From: Desulfurivibrio alkaliphilus AHT 2
GTDB taxonomy: Bacteria; Desulfobacterota; Desulfobulbia; Desulfobulbales; Desulfurivibrionaceae
Assembly (NCBI RefSeq): GCF_000092205.1
Contig: NC_014216.1
Location: 124,001 to 188,000, forward strand
Direction: 5' to 3'
Length of the DNA: 64,000 bases
In this document: in pieces, positions 35,000 through 44,193 of the stretch
Numbering within the stretch: position 1 is the first letter of the stretch
How the letters are laid out: each line of letters opens with the position of its first letter
The notes under the pieces: generated by a model
What the model was told of the DNA's origin: nothing
The model's input: only the letters and a program-made list of their open reading frames with translations
The model's database searches: none
Position numbers and translations under genes: made by a program

Positions 35000-37900
35000 A
35001 TGCGATGGGTTTGCGGCAGGCGTTTGCTGGCCGGGGCGATGGCCTTCGGAATGCTGTTTCACGGTGGCGGCGTGGTCGCTCAGCCCATGGTTGGCGACGA
35101 GCAACCGGCTCCGGCGGTGGAGGCGGCGGCGCCAAAGGATGTCGCTCAGCGGCTTTTGGGGCCGCCGGTGTTGTCGGACTGGTGGCTGACGTTGGGCGAG
35201 TCGGCACCAGCGGCGGCCGCCGGCAGCGCGGGCGGTATGAGCAAGGGGCTGAAGATTGGGGCGCTGGTTACCGGCGGGGTGGTGGTTACCGGGGCAACCG
35301 TGGTCATCCTGGCGAGCAGCGAAGACAAAAACAGTAACAATGATACAGATGACCAGCCGGGTAACGCTGTTCCTCCGGATGATGTTCAAGCTCCGCTTTC
35401 CTGGCACCAGCAGCAATCGCAGCAGCAGCCGGATGAATGGCTGGCGGCGGAGATCAGGGCACGAGACGATTATCGTTTCATCAATGAATGGTGGACGGAT
35501 AAGTACGGGGGCGAAATGCCCCGGATCAACCCCTACGACCTGATGGGCCTCTCTTACGCCCACGCCGCCGGTTATCGCGGCGAGGAAATCATTATCGGCC
35601 TGCTGGACGATACCTTTCAGCTTGACCACCCGATGTTGCAAGGGCAGGTGGCTGGGGACTCCGGCACCTTGCCGGGGGTTAATTCCAACACTTATCACGG
35701 CACCCACGTGGCCGGCCTGGCGGCGGGCCACAGCGCCACCATGATCGGCGTGGCCCCGGAGGCCAAACTCTTTCTCGCCTCTTTTAAAAATTCCACTCTC
35801 AATGGTTGGGCCACCAAATTTCAGGATGCCCGCCAAGCCGGAGCCCGAGTCCACAGCAACAGTTGGGGCTGGGATGCTGATGGCCTGCTTGATACCAGGT
35901 TGGCGGTGGAGTTGCTTGCCGATCCGGTGGCGGCGCTGGCAAACTGGCAAGAAACGGAGGACTTTAACCACTGGTACCTGGGATTCACCGACTATGCTGC
36001 GGACCAGGAATTTAAGCTTTCCGCATATCAAGACAATCCAGGGCTGGTCCTGGAGGCCTATTTTAACATTGCTTATAACAGCCCCAGCCCCGCCGCCAGT
36101 TGGAATAACCTGGCCGCCGCCATGCACGATTTTCAGACTCAGGGCAACGGGGTGATCCTCTGGGCGTTGGAAAATCACCGGCTGGAGGCGCCCGATGGGA
36201 CGTTTTATGCCGATGCCCCGGCCGCTTTGCCGGAACTTTACCCCGACTTGCAGGGGGCCTGGCTGACCGTGGCCAATGTCAATGTCTTCAGCCACAGTGA
36301 CGGCCAGGATTACGCCGTCCTCTACTCTTCCGGCTGCCACCAGACGGCGAGCTACTGCCTCTCCCACAACGGCGGTTTTGTCAACTCGGCGGTTCCCTTT
36401 AATGATTATGATCAGCTCACCGGCACCTCCATGGCCACCCCCCAAGTGGCGGGGGCGGTGGCCATTCTGGCCCAGGCCTTTCCCGGCCACAGCGGTGAGC
36501 AACTGGTCAACCGGCTACTGGCCACCGCCAGCAATTTCGATGATTGGCAGGCGGTGGAGGAGCGTGATGGCAGCTGGTACGGCACCCTGACCCTGCCCGA
36601 CAACAGCAGCCGGGAGGTGGAATTTATGGTGCTGCCCGTCGAGGCCAATCAGGAGTCGCCTCTTGACCCCGGGGAAATCGGGGTGGTGGATTTCGGCAAC
36701 GGCATTACCCACGCCTACTCGGAGTTGCTGGGCCATGGTTTTGTCAATCTGCGGGCGGCCCTGCAGCCGGTGGGCGAGGTGGCGGTACCGGTGGGGCAGC
36801 AACTTGATACCGTCCGGCGAGAAGATCTGCAGGCCAGCCGGGTGTTGCTGGGGCCGGCCTTTGGCGATTCCCTGACCGCCGGGCTGGCCGGGCGCACGGT
36901 GGCGGTGCTGGATGGCCTGGATGGCGCCTTCCAGGTGCCGCTGGGGCACTTTGTGCAAGCCGCCGATCCCGGCAGCGATCTTGGCGGGCTGTTGGCCGGT
37001 TTTGGGCCGCCGCCGCTGGGGCCGGAAATTAAACTGGGGCGTGGTGGCCGGTTGGCAGCCGCCTTTAGGTCGGCTGAAAATGGGCCGCCGGCGGGATTGA
37101 CGGCGGCGAAGGAGCGCCAGAGTAAGGTGGCGGAACTGAGCTGGCGCCAGGAGCTGGGTCGCGACTCGCTGCTGCGGTTCGACTACAACCGCAATCCCGG
37201 CCTGGCTTTCGGTTTGCCCGCCGCCGGCACGGTGCAGCCGGAATGGATGGTCAGCCGGCAGGCCTTTGTCAATCCGCTGCTGAGTCTGGTCGAACGGGGT
37301 GAAAGCCTGGGGGCCGATGTGGCGCTTAATCGCTGGGCCACCCTGCGCCTGGGCGCTTTCCAGGGCAGCCAGAGCCAACAATGGCAACAAAACGAACTGG
37401 CGCCGCAAGAAGATCACCGGCGCGCCCGGCTCCGGGGGGCTGCCACCGAGTTGGCCCTGGGTTTGGGCCCCGCTGCCGCCCCGGCCGCCGGTCTGGCCCT
37501 GCAGGCGGCCCTGGTGCAGGAAGAAAACACCTTGCTGGGCAGCCACAGCGGCGGGGCCTTTGAACTGGCCCAGGGCACCTCGAGCTACACCGTGGGCCTG
37601 TCCGGCGAGCTGGCCTTGGGGGAGTGGTCGGGGGGCGGTGATTTGCGCCTGGCGGCCAATGTCTTTGCCGCCTATGCCCAGCCTCAGGCCGCTGCCGATT
37701 CCCTGTTTACCGAGGTGTCCACCGTTGCCGGCAGGGCCTGGAGCGTGGGTTTGCTGGCCCAACGGCTGCTCACCCCGGCCGACCGCTGGGGGCTGGTGCT
37801 GCATCAGCCCCTGCGGGTGGTTGACGGCCAGGCCGAGCTGCGTTTGCCGGTGGGGCACGACGGCACTGAATTAAGGCACGATACGGTAAGGGTCGATCTG

Positions 37901-38062
37901 CGCCCCACCGGCCGGGAAACCCGGCTGGAAATGTTCTACGGCCGGCCGCTGATGGCCGGCGCCGACCTGCGCGGCAGCCTGATGCTGCGCCGCCAGCCCG
38001 GTCATGTCCACCAGGCCCCCTCGGAGGGGGTCGCCCTGCTTCGCACAACCGTCACTTTTTAA
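35000..38062 (+). CDS. Subtilisin-family autotransporter serine protease, 1020 aa
   Basis: Tandem ATG codons occur at 34997 and 35000; spacing from AGAGGAG favours 35000. A signal peptide spans about 1-28. A second hydrophobic stretch (about 84-105, GALVTGGVVVTGATVVILAS) follows an Ala-rich linker, then a low-complexity Gln/Asp region. The S8 triad is D203 or D204 (IIIGLLDDTF), H233 (YHGTHVAGLAAG) and S477 (GTSMATPQVAG). The last 280 residues read as a beta-barrel ending in Phe (LLRTTVTF), as in type V autotransporters. It is probably displayed or released at the surface. Target is unknown. Confidence 0.87.
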   Translation: MRWVCGRRLLAGAMAFGMLFHGGGVVAQPMVGDEQPAPAVEAAAPKDVAQRLLGPPVLSDWWLTLGESAPAAAAGSAGGMSKGLKIGALVTGGVVVTGATVVILASSEDKNSNNDTDDQPGNAVPPDDVQAPLSWHQQQSQQQPDEWLAAEIRARDDYRFINEWWTDKYGGEMPRINPYDLMGLSYAHAAGYRGEEIIIGLLDDTFQLDHPMLQGQVAGDSGTLPGVNSNTYHGTHVAGLAAGHSATMIGVAPEAKLFLASFKNSTLNGWATKFQDARQAGARVHSNSWGWDADGLLDTRLAVELLADPVAALANWQETEDFNHWYLGFTDYAADQEFKLSAYQDNPGLVLEAYFNIAYNSPSPAASWNNLAAAMHDFQTQGNGVILWALENHRLEAPDGTFYADAPAALPELYPDLQGAWLTVANVNVFSHSDGQDYAVLYSSGCHQTASYCLSHNGGFVNSAVPFNDYDQLTGTSMATPQVAGAVAILAQAFPGHSGEQLVNRLLATASNFDDWQAVEERDGSWYGTLTLPDNSSREVEFMVLPVEANQESPLDPGEIGVVDFGNGITHAYSELLGHGFVNLRAALQPVGEVAVPVGQQLDTVRREDLQASRVLLGPAFGDSLTAGLAGRTVAVLDGLDGAFQVPLGHFVQAADPGSDLGGLLAGFGPPPLGPEIKLGRGGRLAAAFRSAENGPPAGLTAAKERQSKVAELSWRQELGRDSLLRFDYNRNPGLAFGLPAAGTVQPEWMVSRQAFVNPLLSLVERGESLGADVALNRWATLRLGAFQGSQSQQWQQNELAPQEDHRRARLRGAATELALGLGPAAAPAAGLALQAALVQEENTLLGSHSGGAFELAQGTSSYTVGLSGELALGEWSGGGDLRLAANVFAAYAQPQAAADSLFTEVSTVAGRAWSVGLLAQRLLTPADRWGLVLHQPLRVVDGQAELRLPVGHDGTELRHDTVRVDLRPTGRETRLEMFYGRPLMAGADLRGSLMLRRQPGHVHQAPSEGVALLRTTVTF

Positions 38063-38152
38063 GCTGTACTCAAACATATTGATAGGTTTGGGGGCTTGAC
38101 AAGCTGGTTGTTGGCTGATACAAGGTGATATAGTAGTGCAGGCTGGGGTTAC

Positions 38153-38190
38153 ACGGGGTGTCATGCCATTGGTCATGACACCCCGTTTTT
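38153..38190 (+). terminator. Rho-independent terminator of the autotransporter gene
   Basis: ACGGGGTGTCATG and CATGACACCCCGT form a perfect 13-bp stem around 8 bases, followed by TTTT. It is 90 bases past the stop. Confidence 0.92.
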
Positions 38191-38244
38191 GCCAGTGCCG
38201 ACAAAAGCGGCGAAAAACGCCTATGTACCGACTGGAGGGTAAAC

Positions 38245-39507
38245 ATGAAAGAACAAAGCAAAATGAAATGGCTGGGGCTTGCGGTGGTTGTAACCTTTGC
38301 GCTGGGGCTGGCTGGTTGCAGCAGCAGTAGCAGTGGTGGAGGGGGCGGCAACGGGGAGATCGACGAGACCGAGGTGGGGGCGGATCAGGGGGAAACCACC
38401 AGTGAAACCTATGTTTTGAACGAAAAAGAGCAAGCCTTTGTCGCTGCCTTGGCCGGCCCGGGCATCATGGAAATGGCGCAGAATTTTGCCACCACCGCCG
38501 CCGAGGTGCCGGATGATCCCTCCGGCCAGCCCGACGAAGATAGTAGCGGCACCAGCAGTGTTTATTCTTTGAACGCCACCACCCGAGTAATTGTAGACGG
38601 TGAGGTGCCGGTGCTGTTCGAGTGTCCCCACCCGGATGCCGAAGGCTTTGTCGGCGAGGGGGCGTTGCGTTTTGCCGAAGGCAACTTGATTGCCATTAAT
38701 CAAATTGAGTTTCCGAATCTTTTCAGCAATGCCGGCTCGTTGCTGGCGGGGCAGCATGCCGATGAATCGGGGCCAGATTATGCCCACGATATTTACCTGC
38801 GGGCCGATTGCCAGGTCAGCGCCGAAGATTACGACTTGGGGCTGCTTTTTCGGGGCGGTATGGATGCCGCCCAGCTTGCCAATGTAAGCGGCAGCGGCGG
38901 CCAGGTGGTGGCGGCGGTGATCGGCGACTTCACCGGCACCGGGGTGGACGACCGGCCCGATGCCAGTGAATTTATGGAATCAACTTTTAACTATGATTTG
39001 AGTGGTGAGCCCCAGAGCCTGACCTCTCTGTACCGGGGCGAGATTTATGCCTGTACCGGCTGCGTGGCTGGTAATCTTGCCGATTTCAGCGGTAATCCCG
39101 GCTTCGACGGCACCTCCCAGAGCTTTTTGGAGATGAGCCTCCAGCTTCCCGGTGGGTTAGAGTTTGAGTTTCAGGTCGGCGAGGATGTGAATAATCCTTT
39201 TACCATGCAGGCTGCCGCTGCGGGTAATGATCAGGCCACGGTCACCATGGATGGCCGTCTGGCTTATCTGGAGCCGTCCACCGGTTGCGGGTTCGATGTT
39301 ACTTACCAAACGGTGGAGCCGCTGCTGATCCAGGATTACGACCAGGACAACCCGGTGACCTTGAGCGGAACCTTGCAGGTAACCGTTAACGAAACCGGCA
39401 ACACCTACACGGTCGAGTTCCTCAACGACCAGGCCACGGTCTACGACGCCGCCGGCAATGAGGTTACCCCGGACACCGACCCCGATGCTTTGGGTTGCAG
39501 CGTGTAG
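38245..39507 (+). CDS. Uncharacterised lipoprotein, 420 aa
   Basis: GGAGGG precedes the start. The lipobox LAGC lies near residue 25 and is followed by a Ser run and a Gly run, a flexible tether common in surface or periplasmic lipoproteins of this group. The mature part is acidic, contains scattered Cys pairs (YACTGCVAG, STGCGFDV) and reads as beta-rich sequence ending ALGCSV. No family is recognised. It follows a strong terminator and is itself followed by one, so it is a single-gene unit. Confidence 0.8.
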   Translation: MKEQSKMKWLGLAVVVTFALGLAGCSSSSSGGGGGNGEIDETEVGADQGETTSETYVLNEKEQAFVAALAGPGIMEMAQNFATTAAEVPDDPSGQPDEDSSGTSSVYSLNATTRVIVDGEVPVLFECPHPDAEGFVGEGALRFAEGNLIAINQIEFPNLFSNAGSLLAGQHADESGPDYAHDIYLRADCQVSAEDYDLGLLFRGGMDAAQLANVSGSGGQVVAAVIGDFTGTGVDDRPDASEFMESTFNYDLSGEPQSLTSLYRGEIYACTGCVAGNLADFSGNPGFDGTSQSFLEMSLQLPGGLEFEFQVGEDVNNPFTMQAAAAGNDQATVTMDGRLAYLEPSTGCGFDVTYQTVEPLLIQDYDQDNPVTLSGTLQVTVNETGNTYTVEFLNDQATVYDAAGNEVTPDTDPDALGCSV

Positions 39508-39616
39508 CCACGGCGGCTAACTTTAGCACTATAAAAACCAGGCGGTTGGCAGCGGCCAGCCTTGTGGCCGCCGTAACCGGCCATGGGACGCGGCAGAACC
39601 GCCGTCTGGCAAGCCC

Positions 39617-39656
39617 AAAAAGGCGGCACCCGCGGGTCGGCGGGTGCCGCCTTTTT
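39617..39656. terminator. Bidirectional terminator
   Basis: AAGGCGGCACCCGC and GCGGGTGCCGCCTT form a 14-bp stem. It is flanked by AAAAA on the left and TTTTT on the right, so it can end both the lipoprotein gene (plus) and the DUF6448-like gene (minus). Confidence 0.93.
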
Positions 39657-39713
39657 GAATTTGGCAGCCGGCGCTTTTGCCGGCGCCGCCTTAGCCATGG
39701 GCAGGAAGTCGAA

Positions 39714-40304
39714 TCAATGGGCGTGATCGCCGCTGATCACGCCCACGATGCCCTCTACAAAATGGACGTAATGCACGTAAGCTTCGACAAACGCTCGTCC
39801 GGCTTCCGCATTTTGCCCCGCCTGTTCTTTCTTGGCCAGGGCCTGCTGAAAACGCTCCAGCATTTCCCGCTTTACATGGTTGGCCACGTGGGCCGCCAGT
39901 TCATCAACCGAGCCTTCGTTTAGGGCGGCATCCGCCCGGGCAATGTGACCGGGGATGGTGCCGGCGGGCTTAATGCCGGTGTAGGACGCCCCTTCGCTTT
40001 CCCGATGCAGCCTCACCAGGGCTTCCAGAAAGTACTGGTCGGCCACTTCCCGGGCCTCCGGGCTTAGCTTGCGCACCTGCATGGTTTGGGCGAAAGTCCG
40101 CCGAATTTGCTCTTCGTGTTCCGGCATCACCCACTTTAACAGGGACTGCGGGTCGCCGGCGGCAATTGCCTGGCGGGCTTCAACCACCACCGGACCATCC
40201 ATGGCGTCACAGTGGGCGGCGGCGGTTTGCGGTGCCAGCAGGCCGGCGGCCAGCAGCAGGGTCAGGGCGAGGTTTTTCCAGTTAAGCGTTTTTGCGAAGT
40301 TCAT
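39714..40304 (-). CDS. DUF6448-like secreted protein, 196 aa
   Basis: GGAGGAAG lies upstream of the start at 40304. A signal peptide of about 34 residues ends TAAAHCDAMDGPVV. The AHCD-MDGPV N-terminus and the helical remainder match the DUF6448 pattern as I recall it. There are several His residues, including the ends HYVHFVEG and GDHAH, so metal binding is possible. Function is unknown. It is transcribed away from yedF and ends at the bidirectional terminator. Confidence 0.75.
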   Translation of the reverse strand: MNFAKTLNWKNLALTLLLAAGLLAPQTAAAHCDAMDGPVVVEARQAIAAGDPQSLLKWVMPEHEEQIRRTFAQTMQVRKLSPEAREVADQYFLEALVRLHRESEGASYTGIKPAGTIPGHIARADAALNEGSVDELAAHVANHVKREMLERFQQALAKKEQAGQNAEAGRAFVEAYVHYVHFVEGIVGVISGDHAH

Positions 40305-40678
40305 CGTTGTTCTTCCTCCATGTTTAATAAACTGAGAGATTGGTTAAAAGCGGCAACTTATAAGAGCAAAACGGTGCAACTGGCGGTTTTGTGACAACCG
40401 TAAACAAAAAATATTTTCTGTTTTCCTCTGAGTCCCACGGGCGTCCCATAGATAATGCCTATACCAACACACTTCTTGGTTCAAAATTACCTATTAGACA
40501 TTCGCCCCCCGGCGCGGCAGTCTTTAGCAGACTGGCGGCGCCTGGTCGCCGTCGTCCCGGCCCGGGACAGGCAGATATTCTTCAATATCTTCCGCCGGCC
40601 GGGCGACGGACCTGGACACCCGGGCCGAAAGCGGTGCGCCGGGGAACATTTCGGAAAACAAAGATGAGGTGTGCAACA
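40305..40678 (+). other. Intergenic region and probable yedF leader
   Basis: The 374 bases between the DUF6448-like gene and yedF contain no supported gene. The right two thirds hold the branched structure at 40507-40644. The left part is A/T-richer and should contain the divergent promoters, though no consensus pair is obvious. Confidence 0.55.
40507..40644 (+). promoter_or_regulatory. Branched structured leader upstream of yedF
   Basis: A closing stem pairs CCCCGGCGC (40507-40515) with GCGCCGGGG (40636-40644). Inside are hairpin CAGTCT/AGACTG (40518-40534) and a long arm. The long arm is CCGTCGTCCCGGC (40549-40561) with GCCGGGCGACGG (40598-40609), capped by GATATT-CTTC-AATATC (40574-40589). 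It ends 22 bases before the ribosome site of yedF. The layout resembles a riboswitch or attenuator, but no known class is recognised. Confidence 0.6.
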
Positions 40679-41281
40679 ATGCAAGAACTCAACTGCCGGG
40701 GGCTGGCCTGTCCGGCGCCGGTGACGCAGGTGCGTGACCTGCTCGTGCAGGGCAAGCCCTCGACCCTTGCGGTACTGGTGGACAACGAGGCGGCCAGGGA
40801 AAACGTCAGCCGTTTTCTTGCCTACCAGGGCTATCAAGTGATGGTGGAGGAGGTCGACGAGGGTTTCAAGGTGATCGGCACCGGCGGCGACCAAGCCTGC
40901 GAGGTGATGGACGAAAAGGAATTGGCCGCGGCGGCGGGTGCGGGAGGGAAAATCCTGGTGATGATCACCACCGATCGCCTGGGCCACGGTGATGACCAAC
41001 TGGGCAGCGGTTTGATGCTGAACTTTTTGAAAACCCTCAAGGAGATGGGGCCGGAACTCTGGCGCCTGGTCTTCATTAATGCCGGGGTCAAGCTGACCGT
41101 GGCCGGAGCCGAGACCCTGGCCCCCCTGCAGGAGCTGGCCACCGGCGGGGTTTCCATCTTGGTCTGCGGCACCTGCCTTAACCATTTTAACTTGCTCGAC
41201 CAGAAACAGGTGGGCGAGACCACCAATATGCTGGATATCGTCACATCCCTGCAACTGGCCGACAAAGTCATCAACGTCTGA
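40679..41281 (+). CDS. yedF: Selenium-metabolism/sulfurtransferase-like protein YedF
   Basis: The start at 40679 has GAGGTG 6 bases upstream; a longer frame from 40391 is unsupported. The 200-residue protein has an N-terminal TusA-like domain with the CPxP motif (C11-P-A-P14 in CRGLACPAPV). The C-terminal DsrE-like half contains ILVMITTDRLGHGDDQLG and VCGTCLNHFNLLD. This two-domain arrangement is the YedF family, often linked to selenium metabolism in anaerobes. No selenophosphate synthetase gene is in view. The structured leader implies post-transcriptional control. Confidence 0.9.
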   Translation: MQELNCRGLACPAPVTQVRDLLVQGKPSTLAVLVDNEAARENVSRFLAYQGYQVMVEEVDEGFKVIGTGGDQACEVMDEKELAAAAGAGGKILVMITTDRLGHGDDQLGSGLMLNFLKTLKEMGPELWRLVFINAGVKLTVAGAETLAPLQELATGGVSILVCGTCLNHFNLLDQKQVGETTNMLDIVTSLQLADKVINV

Positions 41282-41407
41282 GTAAAAGAAACCAAAAAAA
41301 TGCTTTACACCGCCGCCTGATTCCACCAGCATGGCAATAGCAGGCAGTTGAAAAGAACATTCTTTTTCCTGCCGACATATTAATGCCTTTCTGGCAAGGA
41401 GGCTGTC

Positions 41408-42712
41408 ATGAAAAGAGCAAAGCTTTGGCCGATGTTTGCGCTGCTGGTGTGTGTCGCCTTTGGCGGGTGGAGCGGGTTTGCCGTCTTTTCGGCCGTGGCG
41501 GGGGAAAAAGAGCAGGTGTTTGCCGCCGGTTCCTTTGAAGACCCGGAGGTCTGCGCCCGTTGTCACCGCGACATTTACCAGGAATGGTCGCATTCCATGC
41601 ACGCCTATGCCTGGGACAACCAGTGGTTCCGGGCTGATTATGAACAGGCCCACCGGGAGACCGGCGGGGCCACGGATATGCTGTGCGGTCCCTGTCATGC
41701 GCCGGTGGCCGCGCGAACCGGGCAACTGCCGCCCCATGACGGCAGCGAGTTCGATGCCGTTTCCCAGCGTGGCGTTTCCTGTGATTTTTGCCACACCGTA
41801 ACTGGCCTGGAACAGGTTTACAACATGGGGCATGTGTCTGAGCCGGGCCGGGTCAAGCGGGGCCCCCGGGGAGACGGTCGGGAAATGTACCATGCGGTTG
41901 AATTCTCCGAGCTTCATACCAGGGCCGAATTCTGTGGCTCCTGTCATCAAGTGATCCATCCCGCCACTGGCGTGGCCATTATCGATACCTACCAGGACTG
42001 GCAGAACAACGAATACGGGCAAAAAAACATCCGCTGCCAGGATTGTCACATGACTCCCACCCCGGGGGTTGGCCAGAGGCGGGGGCGTGCGGCAACGATG
42101 GGGGAAAACCGGTCAAACGTGGCGTTTCATGCTTTCAGCGGCGGCAGTGTCTATGTGCAGGAGTTTCTTGGCCACCGCGAACAGGCCCGCATGGCCAGGG
42201 AAATGCTGCGGGCTGCGGCGGTGGTCGAACTTTCCCCCCGGGTGACCAATGACGCCACCCTGGAGTTGACGGTGGATGTACGGAATGTGGGGGCGGGGCA
42301 CAAGATTCCCACCGGGGTGACCTATATCCGCAAGATGTGGCTGCAGGTGGAGGTGCTCAACGGAGCGGGAGAAAAGGTTTACAGTTCCGGCCATCTGGTC
42401 GAGGGCAACCATGTCGATCCCGAGGCGGTTTTCTTCCGTTTGCTTTTTGTGGATGAGCAGGGCGAGTTGACCGGCAAGAGCTGGCGGGCCCAGGGTATCG
42501 GCTACGATCGGCGGATTGCGGCCAATTCCAGCGAGCGGGAAGTGTACCGGATCGGGCTGCCGGCCCGCAGCGATTATACCATCAACACTCGGCTGATGTA
42601 CCGCTCCTTCAGCCAGGCCACCATAGAGCGCCTGGAAGGAATACTGGATAAAGCACTGCCGCCCCTGGGAAGCGTGGAAATGGCGAAGGCGACGGCAAAG
42701 GTCAGTTATTGA
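41408..42712 (+). CDS. Secreted pentaheme cytochrome c, 434 aa
   Basis: GGAGG precedes the ATG. A signal peptide spans about residues 1-35. Five CxxCH haem sites occur: CARCH, CGPCH, CDFCH, CGSCH and CQDCH, all in the first 220 residues, arranged as in cytochrome c554-type multiheme proteins. The remaining 210 residues have beta-sandwich character (LELTVDVRNVGAGHKIPTG), a feature of haem proteins of this family in metal- or sulfur-respiring bacteria. It is probably periplasmic. Terminal acceptor is unknown. Confidence 0.9.
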   Translation: MKRAKLWPMFALLVCVAFGGWSGFAVFSAVAGEKEQVFAAGSFEDPEVCARCHRDIYQEWSHSMHAYAWDNQWFRADYEQAHRETGGATDMLCGPCHAPVAARTGQLPPHDGSEFDAVSQRGVSCDFCHTVTGLEQVYNMGHVSEPGRVKRGPRGDGREMYHAVEFSELHTRAEFCGSCHQVIHPATGVAIIDTYQDWQNNEYGQKNIRCQDCHMTPTPGVGQRRGRAATMGENRSNVAFHAFSGGSVYVQEFLGHREQARMAREMLRAAAVVELSPRVTNDATLELTVDVRNVGAGHKIPTGVTYIRKMWLQVEVLNGAGEKVYSSGHLVEGNHVDPEAVFFRLLFVDEQGELTGKSWRAQGIGYDRRIAANSSEREVYRIGLPARSDYTINTRLMYRSFSQATIERLEGILDKALPPLGSVEMAKATAKVSY

Positions 42713-42739
42713 AGCAGGCATGAAATGTGTGAGCAATCA

Positions 42740-42780
42740 CCCGCACCCGGGAAATTAACGACCGGGGGCGGGTTTTGTTT
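42740..42780 (+). terminator. Terminator of the pentaheme cytochrome gene
   Basis: CCCGCACCCGG pairs with CCGGGGGCGGG around 10-11 bases, then TTTTGTTT. One internal mismatch. Confidence 0.85.
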
Positions 42781-42871
42781 CGAATACACGGCTTAGCACC
42801 GCCGACAGGCGGCACCGTATCTGCTGCAAACAGCCAGTATTTGCCCAGGGTAAATTAATTTTAAAAAATCC

Positions 42872-42900
42872 TTGACGTTGTTTTGTGCTTTTAATAGTAT
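42872..42900 (+). promoter_or_regulatory. Sigma-70-type promoter of the peroxidase gene
   Basis: TTGACG (-35), 17-base spacer, TAGTAT (-10). The gene starts 78 bases downstream with AAGGAG as ribosome site. The surrounding sequence is unusually A/T-rich for this genome. Confidence 0.65.
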
Positions 42901-42977
42901 TGGTTACTATATCTAAAAAGGTGGCCGCCTAAGAAAACATGGAAGCACAAACAAATTTTATGCAAGGAGAATGAATT

Positions 42978-44021
42978 ATGAAGCGTTTTTATGCCCTGTT
43001 TGTCGGGGGAGCTCTACTGTTGGCCGGCGCCGTCGGTGTGGCCATGGCTTCCGGTCATGGTCTGGCTAGCTACAAGGACAACTTCGAGCCCATTACCGTG
43101 ATGTATGTCGACAATCCCGATAACCCGGTGACCCCTGAAAAAGTTGAGCTGGGGCGCAAGCTCTACCATGACCCTCGGCTTTCCAAGAGCGGCCTTTTCA
43201 GTTGCAACACCTGCCATAACATCGCCACCTGGGGCATGAGCAAGCTGCCGGTGGATATTGGCCACCAGTGGCGGCTGGGGCCGGTCAACTCCGGTACCGT
43301 GTTCAACGCCGCCTTTTACGAGGCACAATTTTGGGATGGCCGGGCCGCAGACCTGGAAGAGCAGGCCAAAGGACCGATTCTTGCCCATGAGGAAATGGCC
43401 ATGCCCAGCGAAGAACTGGCGGTGGAGCGGATCGCCTCCATCCCTGAGTATGTCAGCCGCTTTAAAGTCTCTTTCCCCGAGGACGCGGAACCCTTGACCT
43501 ACGATAACATCGCCAACGCCATCGCTGCTTTCGAGCGTACCCTGCTGACTCCCGGCCGTTGGGACCGCTTCCTGCTGGGAGATAATGACTCCCTGAGCCG
43601 GGCCGAACATGAAGGCATGAAGGCCTTTGTCGACATGGGCTGCGCCCGTTGCCATAATGGAGTAGCCTTGGGCGGCGGTTTTGAAAAAATGGGCCTGGTC
43701 AACAATTACCCCTCGGAAAGTCCCAGCCAGGGGCGCTATGACGTCACCGGTAAGCAGGAGGATAAAAATGTTTTCAAGATGACCACCCTGCGCAACATCG
43801 AGCACACCTACCCCTACTTCCACGACGGGGCGGTCTGGGAGCTGGAGGAAGCGGTACGGATCATGGCCCGGCTCCAGTTGGGCCGCCAGCTGAACGATGC
43901 TGAGACCAAAAGCATTGTCACCTTCCTTAAGGCGCTGACCGGCGAAATCCCCGAGCACGCCCTGCGGCTGCCGGTGCTGCCGGCCTCCACCGCCGCCACC
44001 CCACGCCCCGATCCCAGCTAA
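42978..44021 (+). CDS. Dihaem cytochrome c peroxidase, CcpA/MauG family
   Basis: The 347-residue protein has a signal peptide (about 1-24). Two haem sites occur, CNTCH near residue 75 and CARCH near 224. The segments ELGRKLYHDPRLSKSG, the GRWDRFLLGD region and TLRNIEHTYPYFHDG are typical of bacterial dihaem peroxidases. They reduce hydrogen peroxide in the periplasm using small cytochromes. The upstream pentaheme cytochrome could donate electrons, but a terminator and separate promoter divide the genes. Confidence 0.94.
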   Translation: MKRFYALFVGGALLLAGAVGVAMASGHGLASYKDNFEPITVMYVDNPDNPVTPEKVELGRKLYHDPRLSKSGLFSCNTCHNIATWGMSKLPVDIGHQWRLGPVNSGTVFNAAFYEAQFWDGRAADLEEQAKGPILAHEEMAMPSEELAVERIASIPEYVSRFKVSFPEDAEPLTYDNIANAIAAFERTLLTPGRWDRFLLGDNDSLSRAEHEGMKAFVDMGCARCHNGVALGGGFEKMGLVNNYPSESPSQGRYDVTGKQEDKNVFKMTTLRNIEHTYPYFHDGAVWELEEAVRIMARLQLGRQLNDAETKSIVTFLKALTGEIPEHALRLPVLPASTAATPRPDPS

Positions 44022-44050
44022 GGCTAAAATGCCTGTAAGACAGCACCCAC

Positions 44051-44092
44051 GCCGGACCGGCCGGGCTTTCGCCCCGGCCGGTCCGGCTTTTT
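44051..44092 (+). terminator. Terminator of the peroxidase gene
   Basis: GCCGGACCGGCCGGG pairs perfectly with CCCGGCCGGTCCGGC around 7 bases, followed by TTTTT. Confidence 0.95.
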
Positions 44093-44193
44093 GCGCTTTG
44101 CTAAACCAACCTGCGCGATGAAGCCGGCGCCGGCAACCAGGCGGGCCATTGAGAGCGGTGACTTCATCTTCATGGAGCGGTATCGCCGGGCGT

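Noticed and set aside
36515-37858. 447-codon minus-strand frame opposite the autotransporter
   Set aside because: Low-complexity Gln/Gly/Arg composition typical of antisense translation; the plus strand has the S8 triad and barrel.
40487-42049. 520-codon minus-strand frame across yedF and the cytochrome
   Set aside because: It covers two clear plus-strand genes and the structured leader and shows no family features.
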